6,192 nucleotides of DNA from JBAZAX01 sp964568625 (GTDB lineage Bacteria > Babelota > Babeliae > Babelales > RVW-14): contig CAZMQG010000034.1 of assembly GCA_964568625.1 (NCBI GenBank), positions 1 to 6,192 of the forward strand, written 5' to 3'. A program made the position numbers and the translations under genes. The notes beneath the pieces are model-generated. The model searched no databases and was not told where the DNA came from. It saw only the letters and a program-made list of their open reading frames with translations. Of the stretch, positions 1 to 5,634 are shown piece after piece; positions within the stretch are counted from its first letter, which is position 1, and each line of letters begins with the position of its first letter.

Positions 1-38
1 TAAAGTTATTAAATTTACACTTAACCAGTGGTCTTAAT

Positions 39-1361
39 TCAGGGTAGTACTATAGGGAATGCTTTATTAAAGGTACAATCTTTGATCAAAACATGTTTAA
101 TGGTTCCCAGCTTACTGTCAGGATTGCGTTTATCAACTTCAAAGTGTATGGCTTTTTTCTGAGCATCCGGATGATTTCTCTCAAATCGGTTATTGATGAA
201 TGCTATGCTGTCAAGTACAGCACCGTCATTGACATAAAGAGCCATTCCTCTATCACACTCGATTATGTCATTGTTTTCGAAGGTTATATTTTTCATTGAT
301 TCTGATCTGGTCTCTGTACCAACCTTCAGAGCTGATTTTTTAGTCAGAAAGACACACCCTCGAACGATTACATTTTCAACATCTGCACCCAAACCATTTT
401 TACCGGTTACTTTGACAGCTACATTATCATCACCACAATACGCAAAACAATTTTCAATCAATACATTACTTGATGCATCAGGATCAAAACCGTCGGTGTT
501 TGACAGATCAATATCATTCAACAGTTTAAGGTTACGCAGGATTACATCATTGCACTTTATTATCTGGGTGTTCCAGGACCCGGGATCCTTTAAAATCAAT
601 CCTTCGATTCTAACGTTCTTTGATTTTACTGCAAGTATCAACCTTACTCTGCCATCATCTCCGAAATTTTTTCTTAAAGTACTGCCGTTACCATCAACTA
701 TTCCTGATCCTGTAATTTCTATATTTTCTACTTCGTTTAAATAAATAAATCTTCTGTTTTCTACGTAATCAGTTGGAAAATATGGTTTAACTGATGTAGT
801 ATCAGAAATTAGCGTAGCACCTCTGGCAAACATGATTTTGGAATTGCTTTTAGGAAGCAATTGTCCTGATTTATAAATTCCCGGAGGAAAGTAAAGTATT
901 TTACCTGAACCGGATATTTCATTCAGTGCCTGCTGAATTTTAATTGTTTCATTAGTTTTTCCCGTCGGATCAATATTGTATTTAGTTACTATGTTAAGCA
1001 ACTGGATATCAGAGGTATTTATAGGTTTTTCGGCAAAAAGAAAGATTTTTATTGAGTCGTTAATCCTAATGAGAAATTGTCCGGGTTCTGAAAGTTTGAC
1101 GCTAAGAGTCTTATTGTCAATTAAGTTGAATGGAATTAGATCACTCTTTGGACTGATTTCAATGGATGAGATAATGAGATTTGAAATCAAAGTCAACGTT
1201 GAAGGTTTTTCAAGGTCAAATGAAGAATAGTAGTATTTACTGAATTTGTCTACTGATATAGTCTTTTCCGTTGTCTTAATTTCGAACTGAGGTTTCTGTC
1301 CATATGTTTGAATAAAGGACAAAACACTAATTATTAGGATGAGTGATCTTTTAATACTCAT
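39..1361 (-). CDS. Secreted GH28-like parallel beta-helix glycoside hydrolase
   Basis: The product is 440 residues. Residues 1-21 form a signal peptide (basic MSIKR, hydrophobic core, likely cut at TYG/Q), so it should act in the periplasm or outside the cell. A beta-sandwich-like leader (about 22-115) precedes a pectate-lyase-type helix that opens near residue 124 (NIVTKYNIDPTG, then YFPPGIY at 157-163). GH28 polygalacturonase landmarks are NTDGFD (288-293) and CGDDN (309-313), giving the usual three aspartates D290, D311 and D312. The next GH28 motif (GHG) is replaced by KSALKVGTE (342-350), and the RIK position reads RGMALYV (371-377), so classical pectin hydrolysis is uncertain; another polysaccharide or a lyase-like role is possible. 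The frame stays open upstream to 1595, but those 78 codons run through a GC-rich repeat, and the signal peptide plus a -7-like element at 1385-1392 support the start at 1361. The C-terminus looks short: after the stop at 39-41 the +1 frame continues with beta-helix-like residues to the window edge, so a frameshift is possible. Confidence 0.85.
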   Translation of the reverse strand: MSIKRSLILIISVLSFIQTYGQKPQFEIKTTEKTISVDKFSKYYYSSFDLEKPSTLTLISNLIISSIEISPKSDLIPFNLIDNKTLSVKLSEPGQFLIRINDSIKIFLFAEKPINTSDIQLLNIVTKYNIDPTGKTNETIKIQQALNEISGSGKILYFPPGIYKSGQLLPKSNSKIMFARGATLISDTTSVKPYFPTDYVENRRFIYLNEVENIEITGSGIVDGNGSTLRKNFGDDGRVRLILAVKSKNVRIEGLILKDPGSWNTQIIKCNDVILRNLKLLNDIDLSNTDGFDPDASSNVLIENCFAYCGDDNVAVKVTGKNGLGADVENVIVRGCVFLTKKSALKVGTETRSESMKNITFENNDIIECDRGMALYVNDGAVLDSIAFINNRFERNHPDAQKKAIHFEVDKRNPDSKLGTIKHVLIKDCTFNKAFPIVLP

Positions 1362-1384
1362 TTCCGTTGCAATATAAATCAGAT

Positions 1385-1392
1385 CAAATGTA
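1385..1392 (-). promoter_or_regulatory. Bacteroidota -7-like element upstream of the GH28-like gene
   Basis: On the minus strand this reads TACATTTG, a full match to the Bacteroidota -7 consensus TAnnTTTG. It lies 23 nt upstream of the ATG at 1361, which would give a leader of roughly 15-20 nt. I see no good TTTG at -33 (an AT-rich TTTTA occupies the place), so the element is only half supported. It favours the start at 1361 over the upstream ATG at 1595. Confidence 0.45.
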
Positions 1393-1654
1393 GGATTTTT
1401 TGGTTGGTAAAAATATTGATCAAGTCTGCAGGTCTCAAATTTTGGACGCGAGTTGCTTGTAACGGCCCGGCTGTTGAGGGAGTAAGCGTCCCCGCGTCCT
1501 CGGGGTGGCGCACTTTTTGCCGTCTTTGCCTTCCGTAGCCTTCTTTGAGAGCCGTAGCCTCGGCGAAGGCTCTGGCGAAGGAGGTCCAGGTACAAGGTAA
1601 GTTCGGTGCCGGTATCCAGTCACGATATTAACTTGTTTAATTGCGAGCGGAACA

Positions 1655-1672
1655 TCCCGATAGCTATCGGGA
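1655..1672. repeat. Perfect 18-nt palindrome (TCCCG family)
   Basis: TCCCGATAGCTATCGGGA is its own reverse complement. It belongs to a set of TCCCG-headed short palindromes in the two GC-rich islands (others at 1693, 5194, 5258, with a close relative at 5564). No T-run follows on either strand, so a simple terminator is not obvious; a REP-like extragenic palindrome fits better. Confidence 0.7.
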
Positions 1673-1692
1673 GCAAAAACCGTGACAGCCTG

Positions 1693-1709
1693 TCCCGCCT
1701 CAGGCGGGA
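1693..1709. repeat. Inverted repeat, 8-bp arms with 1-nt centre
   Basis: TCCCGCCT and AGGCGGGA flank a single C. The outer TCCCG/CGGGA matches the palindrome at 1655 while the middle differs, so the family keeps its ends and varies its centre. Confidence 0.7.
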
Positions 1710-1804
1710 AGCTTATGAATTATACTGTCCGTGTTATAGGCAGGGATTTATTTTAATAATTCAGATTATATTTTCAAACTAAGATTGAAAACAGCAGTTT
1801 TAAA

Positions 1805-2040
1805 CTAATCTTTAGTGTCTTTAATCCAAGGCATTTTAAAGATTAATCCGACAATCATAATTCCGATGCCAATCCATTTCCAGAATTTACTTGTTTCAAT
1901 TTTAAGTGTTTCATCAAAGCTGTTTGTTAAAACAACTAGAGGGCACCAACGATCAGGAAAAATCCACTGAGAAGATCAAGATGTTTTTTGTGATTTTCAT
2001 TTGAGTAGAATTTGGTTGTTAAGAAATTGTCATTTATTGT
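1805..2040 (-). pseudogene. Decayed gene for a small two-helix membrane protein
   Basis: Two overlapping minus-strand frames together encode one plausible protein. The upstream frame (open from 2040 to a stop at 1936-1938) gives KFYSNENHKKHLDLLSGFF followed by LIVGAL. The downstream frame (to the TAG at 1805-1807) continues VVLTNSFDETLKIETSKF, then WKWIGIGIMIVGLIFKM and PWIKDTKD. Removing one CT from the CTCT at the junction near 1937-1942 joins them without a break into about 75 residues with two hydrophobic helices and a lysine-rich tail. No in-frame ATG opens the first part; the nearest ATG (2031-2033) is in another frame and hits a stop after four codons, so a second lesion near the start is likely. 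I do not recognise a named family. It sits between sites D and B, where an intact cassette gene would be expected. Sequencing error is an alternative. Confidence 0.55.
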
Positions 2041-2070
2041 CTAAGTTCTAAGTTATGAAGGGCCTTGCCT

Positions 2071-2219
2071 ATAACGAAAAATTATAACCGCCGTTGCTTT
2101 TTTTGTGGGTTTCAAGGCACAAATTTTCGGGTTCGCACAAAAGTAAATTGCTTGCAGAAACTTTCGGGTTTGCACTTCTGCCCACAAAAAAAGCAATGGT
2201 CGGTTTATAATATGTTAGC
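2071..2219. repeat. Site B: attC-like imperfect inverted repeat
   Basis: The outer ends are ATAACG (2071-2076) and GTTAGC (2214-2219). Inside them, TTGCTTTTTTTGTGGG (2094-2109) pairs perfectly with 2181-2196 (16 bp), and the stretches between ends and stem (TTATAA-CCGCC against TTATAAACCGACC) pair with one unpaired base and scattered mismatches. The loop of about 70 nt carries a degenerate 18-nt direct repeat (2121-2138 and 2158-2175, 16 of 18 identical). The element begins 3 nt past the stop codon of the PHP gene. Length (149 nt), imperfect arms and position resemble integron attC sites, although the core boxes are not the classical GTTRRRY. An alternative is a rho-independent-like terminator or a dispersed repeat. 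Confidence 0.6.
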
Positions 2220-2222
2220 AAC

Positions 2223-3116
2223 TTATCTTTTAAATCCATTAAATTCATTATTTAAACAGCCTAATTGTCTTGAATTTCTGTCATTCGCTCCGTGAAAATC
2301 TGAGCCGTATGTAATATTTAATCCACAATCAATTGCAAAATTATAAAAAATTTTATTCAAACTATTTGCTTCGTCAATACTTTCGTAAGAATGCATCTCA
2401 ATACCCCAAAGTCCAATATTTTTTGCAGTGATTAATTTAGATTTATACTCTTGTTCGTGCTTGTAAATTTCATTAATATCTTTATTAAATTGATATGCAG
2501 GATGTGCCAATACAGCGTAACCACCATCTTTGTTTATTAATTCAATACATTTTGAAAAATCTGGTTTTGCTGATAATTCGTTAAACTCTTTGTTATTAAA
2601 AAAATCATTTTTAAAATGCTGATAATCGTTATAGGAATGTGGAACATTTTTATCGTTAAAATATTTAAAAATATCGGGTTTTGTTAGGGATATTTTTTTA
2701 TAAATTGATGATTGACTTGTTTTTCCAATTTTATTTTCTATTAGTTCAATTATATCCAAATCTGGGAAATTATATATATTTTTAGCCTTTTGTAATGACA
2801 ATTCAACAATTTTTCGTCTTAAATTTTGAAAGTATAAAATATAATTTTTTGTATTTTCATAATTTCCATTTGGAAAATAACCTAACAATTCAGATTTAAA
2901 ACCATATAAACTATCAATAAAATCAATCTCTATTGCGGGTATTCCTACAATATTGTTTTCCCTTGTTGATTTTATAAAATCATCAACACCTTCAAAAGTA
3001 TCGTGGTCTGTTAATGCAATCATTTCAAGCCCAATTTTTTTTGCTTTTTTAACAAGTTCGTCAGGCCAATATAATCCATCTGAATATTTTGAGTGAAAAT
3101 GTAAATCTGCTTTCAT
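2223..3116 (-). CDS. PHP-domain metal-dependent phosphoesterase
   Basis: This 297-residue protein has the full set of PHP metal-binding motifs: HxH in DLHFHSKYSDG (H6, H8, with D13), LTDHDT (36-40, H38), GIPAIEID (58-65, E63), LAHPAYQ (203-209, H205) and GSDFHG (271-276, D273 and H275). The layout, with a less conserved insert of about 100 residues (85-190) between the E63 motif and LAHP, resembles the YciV/RNase AM and nucleoside bisphosphate phosphatase branch of the superfamily. It most likely hydrolyses phosphoester bonds in nucleotides or nucleic acid in the cytoplasm; the substrate cannot be read from the sequence. The ATG at 3116 places DLHFHS at the very N-terminus as is normal for the family, so the start is secure. 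It appears complete. It stands alone between sites A and B, with 68 nt of leader and its stop 3 nt from site B, so it fills one cassette-like unit. Confidence 0.9.
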   Translation of the reverse strand: MKADLHFHSKYSDGLYWPDELVKKAKKIGLEMIALTDHDTFEGVDDFIKSTRENNIVGIPAIEIDFIDSLYGFKSELLGYFPNGNYENTKNYILYFQNLRRKIVELSLQKAKNIYNFPDLDIIELIENKIGKTSQSSIYKKISLTKPDIFKYFNDKNVPHSYNDYQHFKNDFFNNKEFNELSAKPDFSKCIELINKDGGYAVLAHPAYQFNKDINEIYKHEQEYKSKLITAKNIGLWGIEMHSYESIDEANSLNKIFYNFAIDCGLNITYGSDFHGANDRNSRQLGCLNNEFNGFKR

Positions 3117-3184
3117 TTCTGTAAAATTCTAATTTTTATTGATGAATTTTCATAAATATTGTTATTCAATCTCTTGCAATAGTT

Positions 3185-3313
3185 GCTAACGTTGAGTATA
3201 AGCGTAGTGCGGGATTTTAATGCACTTCACTTCCAAATCACACCAATATTTCTTTAAAACTAATTTGTTTATATTTAGTACATTGCTCCGCATTACGCTT
3301 ATACATTGTTAGC
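3185..3313. repeat. Site A: attC-like imperfect inverted repeat
   Basis: This is the clearest of the five elements. GCTAAC (3185-3190) pairs with GTTAGC (3308-3313). After spacers of unequal length (GTTGA on one side, ATT on the other) come GTATAAGCGTAGTGCGG (3196-3212) and CCGCATTACGCTTATAC (3288-3304), which pair over 17 bp with one mismatch. The 75-nt interior is AT-rich and has no likeness to site B. Two paired boxes on each arm with asymmetric spacers and a 129-nt total length are typical of attC sites. It starts 6 nt past the stop codon of the RelE-like gene and ends before the leader of the PHP gene. It could also serve as a transcription barrier between the two units. Confidence 0.65.
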
Positions 3314-3319
3314 CATTGT

Positions 3320-3721
3320 TTATGTATGTTTCTTTTCTGTTATCCAAAATTTATGGTCTTTATCAAGAAAAACAATGTAAAAGACATTATCCTCTATATA
3401 ACCAGCAATTCTTTCTTTCCCTTGAATAGAAATAACGGCCCACTTAACTCCATTAGGGATATGTTTTGGTTGCTTAAAATCTGATTTCGTTGGAAAATCA
3501 TCATATATAGTTAATATCCTATTTTGTTGAGCTTCTGTAACTGTAAATGAGGTTAGCTCTCTTAACCTTTTCATTAATTTTGATAATATTTTATCCTTTT
3601 CCCAATCTTCAAAAGATTGACCTTGATTTACATCAAAGTCTTTTAAGCTAAAAACAATTAATTTTTTAGGCTCTCCTGACCGATAAGCTAAACCTTTCCT
3701 TTTTCTGTGCAATTTACTCAT
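3320..3721 (-). CDS. Small RelE/ParE-like protein encoded with an AAA15 ATPase
   Basis: The product has 133 residues. A very basic N-terminus (MSKLHRKRKG, further K/R to residue 20) is followed by a strand (KLIVFSLKDFD, 20-30) and a charged helix (SFEDWEKDKILSKLMKRLRE, 36-55). The C-terminal part (about 94-126) is strand-rich: WAVISIQ, then RIAGYI, VFYIVFLD and DHKFW. The order 'R-I-x-G-Y-I, F-Y-I-V-F-L-D, x-D-H-x-F/Y' resembles the end of the RelE/ParE toxin fold as seen in longer RelE-like hypothetical proteins; this is pattern recognition, not a confirmed hit. Its ATG overlaps the ATPase stop codon in ATGAGTAA (8 nt), so translation is probably coupled to the ATPase and the two products likely work together. 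It could be a toxic effector (an RNase or translation blocker) held or triggered by the ATPase, or a regulatory partner. No antitoxin-like gene is next to it. Confidence 0.75.
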   Translation of the reverse strand: MSKLHRKRKGLAYRSGEPKKLIVFSLKDFDVNQGQSFEDWEKDKILSKLMKRLRELTSFTVTEAQQNRILTIYDDFPTKSDFKQPKHIPNGVKWAVISIQGKERIAGYIEDNVFYIVFLDKDHKFWITEKKHT

Positions 3722-5027
3722 CGGTCAATAATTTAGTAATACTATCTTTTATTTTAAAGTATGAAGTTGCACCATATTTACCGTTGAGATAGTTTTTAGA
3801 GAAAGAAGAGGTTTTTCTAACACTTTCAGCTTTGAAATCAGCCAATGAATACAGTTGCGAAGCACCAAATTGATCTTTTTCAATAAACCAAATTTGATCT
3901 CTTCTGAATATATCTTTATCTAATAAATTTACATCGTGAGAAGAAAATAAAAGCTGAGCTGATTTATTATTATATTCATGGAATAATTTAATGAGATTTT
4001 TTGTCAATTGGGTATGCAATCTGGAATCTAATTCATCAACTATTAAAATCTTTCCATTTTTTAAAGTATCATACCAAGGGCCAAGCAGGTTAATAAACTT
4101 TTTGGTTCCTTCCGACTCTTGTTTTTCAAAATCAAAAGGAATCGTGTCAACTAGTAGATTATTGTTATCATATTTTTTATGCCAAGTTGATAATTGTATT
4201 TTTTTAGTTTTGTCTCCCTTTAATTTTTTAAGAGCAACAATAAAATTTTTTAGTTTCTCATCATTTGTTTCGTCAACTATCTTTTCAAGCTCTTCTTCGT
4301 TAAAATCAACCTCTTCAATAGTAATATTCGAGATCTCCAAATGATTTAAAATTAGAGATAACCATTTATTGAATTTGGTATCATTTTTTAATTTATGAAT
4401 GGTATATAACCCATATCCTTTATCGTGAATTCCACTAATAAAATTAACATTTTTAAACCATTCAATAATTTTATTCGAAATAGTTCCGTTGAATTGAGCA
4501 ACAAGACTTAAAAAAAGTACATTATCTCTTGTTTTTGTTTCTAAATTTAATCCTTCTTTAAATGATGTTTTGTTGATTTTATATTTATTTTCCTCACGAA
4601 TAAAAAGTGGTGTTTCTTTTGTGGAAGTATAGTATAACCATTCTTTTAAAATTGAATTAGCACCGATTTCAAATCCGTATTTATATTTTGTGTTTTCACA
4701 AATAAAGACAACTTCAAAAAGTGAAGCTGCATTTTCAGTTTCAGTATTTAATAGGAATTTTTCGGTTTGAATGGAAGAGTCTTTTTCTATTAGTGCATCT
4801 CTAAAAGAAGACTTCACCATTTCTTTCATTAATTGCAGTCCTTTTACTAGATTACTTTTTCCACTTGCATTATTACCGTATACAACAGCTGTTTTAAGTA
4901 TCTTTTCTTTACCCAAATTAATAATATTTTCAGGTTCGTGCTCTTTAAATGATTTTACACCTATCATTGAAAGAGAATTGTAATCTCTAAAAGATTTATA
5001 ATTTTTAAAGTTATATTCTAACAGCAT
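3714..5027 (-). CDS. AAA15 family (RloA/AbiLi-like) ATPase
   Basis: This 437-residue SMC/ABC-type ATPase has Walker A GNNASGKSNL (51-60), a signature-like ESEGTKKF (304-311), Walker B ILIVDELD (327-334, with D331 and E332), the D-loop DSRLH, and a switch histidine in FSSHD (361-365). The N-terminus (LLEYNFKNYKSFRDYNSLSM) and the tail (RRDQIWFIEKD 375-385, NYLNGKYGA 412-420) are typical of the COG1106 AAA15 group that includes RloA and AbiLi. The middle (about 200-290) is lysine/glutamate-rich and probably forms the helical arm. Members commonly sit in phage-defence or abortive-infection loci and hydrolyse ATP to control a partner. The frame is open to an ATG at 5081, but the promoter at 5051-5082 would start transcription near 5044, and residue 19 (ATG at 5027) gives the family's usual N-terminus. 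It overlaps the downstream RelE-like gene by 8 nt. The usual RloB partner is absent. Confidence 0.92.
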   Translation of the reverse strand: MLLEYNFKNYKSFRDYNSLSMIGVKSFKEHEPENIINLGKEKILKTAVVYGNNASGKSNLVKGLQLMKEMVKSSFRDALIEKDSSIQTEKFLLNTETENAASLFEVVFICENTKYKYGFEIGANSILKEWLYYTSTKETPLFIREENKYKINKTSFKEGLNLETKTRDNVLFLSLVAQFNGTISNKIIEWFKNVNFISGIHDKGYGLYTIHKLKNDTKFNKWLSLILNHLEISNITIEEVDFNEEELEKIVDETNDEKLKNFIVALKKLKGDKTKKIQLSTWHKKYDNNNLLVDTIPFDFEKQESEGTKKFINLLGPWYDTLKNGKILIVDELDSRLHTQLTKNLIKLFHEYNNKSAQLLFSSHDVNLLDKDIFRRDQIWFIEKDQFGASQLYSLADFKAESVRKTSSFSKNYLNGKYGATSYFKIKDSITKLLTDE

Positions 5028-5050
5028 TGTCTTTTTATTTAAAATTTGTG

Positions 5051-5082
5051 CAAACATAATACATAAACGCGTAAAATGCAAA
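5051..5082 (-). promoter_or_regulatory. Bacteroidota sigma-type promoter of the ATPase operon
   Basis: On the minus strand a -33 TTTG (5082-5079) is followed by 20 nt and then TATGTTTG (5058-5051), an exact match to the Bacteroidota consensus TTTG-N19-21-TAnnTTTG. The -33 box itself lies in a second TATGTTTG (5086-5079). Transcription would begin around 5044, about 16 nt before the ATG at 5027, which decides the ATPase start in favour of 5027. Confidence 0.7.
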
Positions 5083-5121
5083 CATATTTCATTTTATTGG
5101 TTAATGCTTTCCGAATAAATG

Positions 5122-5148
5122 AAAATATGAAATCTGTTTTCATATTTT
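5122..5148. promoter_or_regulatory. 11-bp inverted repeat upstream of the ATPase promoter (candidate operator)
   Basis: AAAATATGAAA (5122-5132) and TTTCATATTTT (5138-5148) are perfect arms around a 5-nt loop TCTGT. The repeat lies 36 nt upstream of the promoter's distal TATGTTTG and 18 nt from the start of site C. Its position suits an upstream operator for a repressor or activator of the operon. A weak terminator for transcription arriving through site C is the other reading, but the stem has almost no G-C pairs. Confidence 0.45.
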
Positions 5149-5193
5149 AGTTTTTACTAAATAAAGGCTAACGGCCCGGCAATATGGGGAGGT

Positions 5194-5209
5194 TCCCGAT
5201 AAATCGGGA
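5194..5209. repeat. TCCCGAT palindrome with 2-nt loop
   Basis: TCCCGAT and ATCGGGA flank AA. It has the same outer seven bases as the palindrome at 1655-1672 in site D but a different centre, which ties the two islands to one repeat family. Confidence 0.65.
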
Positions 5210-5257
5210 CAAGTCGTGTTACCCGACACAGCAACCGGGCAGAGTCCTGGTACCCCG

Positions 5258-5273
5258 TCCCGAGTACTCGGGA
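5258..5273. repeat. Perfect 16-nt palindrome (TCCCG family)
   Basis: TCCCGAGTACTCGGGA is fully self-complementary. It is the fourth member of the TCCCG-headed set in the window and is not followed by a T-run. Confidence 0.7.
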
Positions 5274-5290
5274 GGGCCACAAAACTGTCA

Positions 5291-5432
5291 CGCCGCGCCC
5301 CGGCGCAGCGAAGCGAAGTCGGGGGTGCAAGGAGGGTTTGGCGCGTGTTTTTGCCGTCATGGTACAAATTTTATTGAGCATTACGCGTGTCGCGCCGTGC
5401 CCCGCAGAAGCGAAGCGAAAGCGGGGGTACAA
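5291..5432 (+). repeat. Tandemly arranged degenerate direct repeat of about 40 nt
   Basis: The segment at 5291-5331 recurs at 5393-5432. Both run CGCCG-y-GCCCCG, then GAAGCGAAGCGAA or GCGAAGCGAAG, then CGGGGGT-x-CAAG. A spacer of about 60 nt separates them and includes the TTTTTGCCGTC block. Each copy also contains C-run and G-run ends that can pair (GCCCCG against CGGGGG), giving two further hairpins. Confidence 0.6.
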
Positions 5433-5563
5433 GTTTAATCGGAGCCAGAAAACTGTCACGATGCAGGATTTTAATTGCGTGCAGATGCGCGTGTCCGGGT
5501 GCAAGAACCATTACAAATCTGTCTTAGGAGCAGGAGCAAAAGTTGAGGAGCGCAGCGACGAAA

Positions 5564-5579
5564 CCCCGCCCTGGCGGGG
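5564..5579. repeat. CCCCGCC/GGCGGGG hairpin
   Basis: There are 7-bp G-C arms around a CT loop, followed on the plus strand by CAAAAACC. It is preceded by GAGGAGCGCAGCGACGAAA (5545-5563), part of the same GC-rich repeat material. It is related in style to the TCCCG palindromes but with C in place of the first T. Confidence 0.6.
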
Positions 5580-5634
5580 CAAAAACCATGACAAGCTTAT
5601 TAAACATACCGACCGTGTTATGGTTAGTGTTTTA

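Larger units (their letters stand above)
1460..1736. repeat. Site D: GC-rich composite repeat island with TAAC/GTTA ends
   Basis: This island is far richer in G+C than the flanking genes. It begins TAACGGCCCGGC and ends CCGTGTTATAGG, almost the same two ends as site C (5167-5623). Inside are GGCGC-x-TTTTTGCCGTC (1507-1524), also found in site C at 5340-5358, and two strong TCCCG palindromes (1655-1672, 1693-1709). Copies of a CCGTAGCC/GGCGAAGG motif at about 1533-1581 form further short inverted repeats. Open frames through it (for example 1435-1623 minus) are arginine- and proline-rich and look like repeat artefacts. The end arms pair only partly (TAACGGCCCGG against TAACACGGACAG). It lies on the 3' side of the decayed gene at 1805-2040. 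It may be a cassette site that received REP-like insertions, or simply a dispersed intergenic repeat. Confidence 0.6.
5167..5623. repeat. Site C: GC-rich composite repeat island with TAAC/GTTA ends
   Basis: This region is about 450 nt and strongly G+C-rich against AT-rich neighbours. It opens GCTAACGGCCCGGCAATATG and closes CATACCGACCGTGTTATGG. The ends can pair in part (TAAC, CGG and TATG boxes with unpaired bases between), as in sites A and B but around a much longer interior. It contains three short palindromes (5194, 5258, 5564), a duplicated 40-nt segment (5291-5331 and 5393-5432), AAAACTGTCACG twice (5281-5292, 5449-5460), and GGCGC-x-TTTTTGCCGTC (5340-5358) shared with site D. Long open frames on both strands here disagree with one another and are rich in R, P, G and C, so none is called as a gene. 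It lies 11 nt past the stop of the 140-residue gene. Confidence 0.6.

Noticed and set aside
1362..1623. Upstream extension of the GH28-like gene to 1595 and an overlapping minus-strand frame at 1435-1623
   Set aside because: The extra codons lie in GC-rich repeat DNA, are arginine-rich, and would bury a clear signal peptide in mid-protein.
1771..1791. AT-rich hairpin TTTTCAA/TTGAAAA, 14 nt past the decayed gene, as a terminator
   Set aside because: It has a 7-bp weak stem with a 7-nt loop and no T-run on the minus strand; too weak to call.
2065..2295. Plus-strand frame with a cysteine pair (CFFCG) that could suggest a small zinc-binding protein
   Set aside because: It is translated from the arms of inverted repeat B and the antisense of the PHP gene.
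5028..5081. Use of the ATG at 5081 or 5057 as the ATPase start
   Set aside because: The consensus promoter overlaps these codons and would start transcription downstream of them; the family N-terminus begins at the ATG at 5027.
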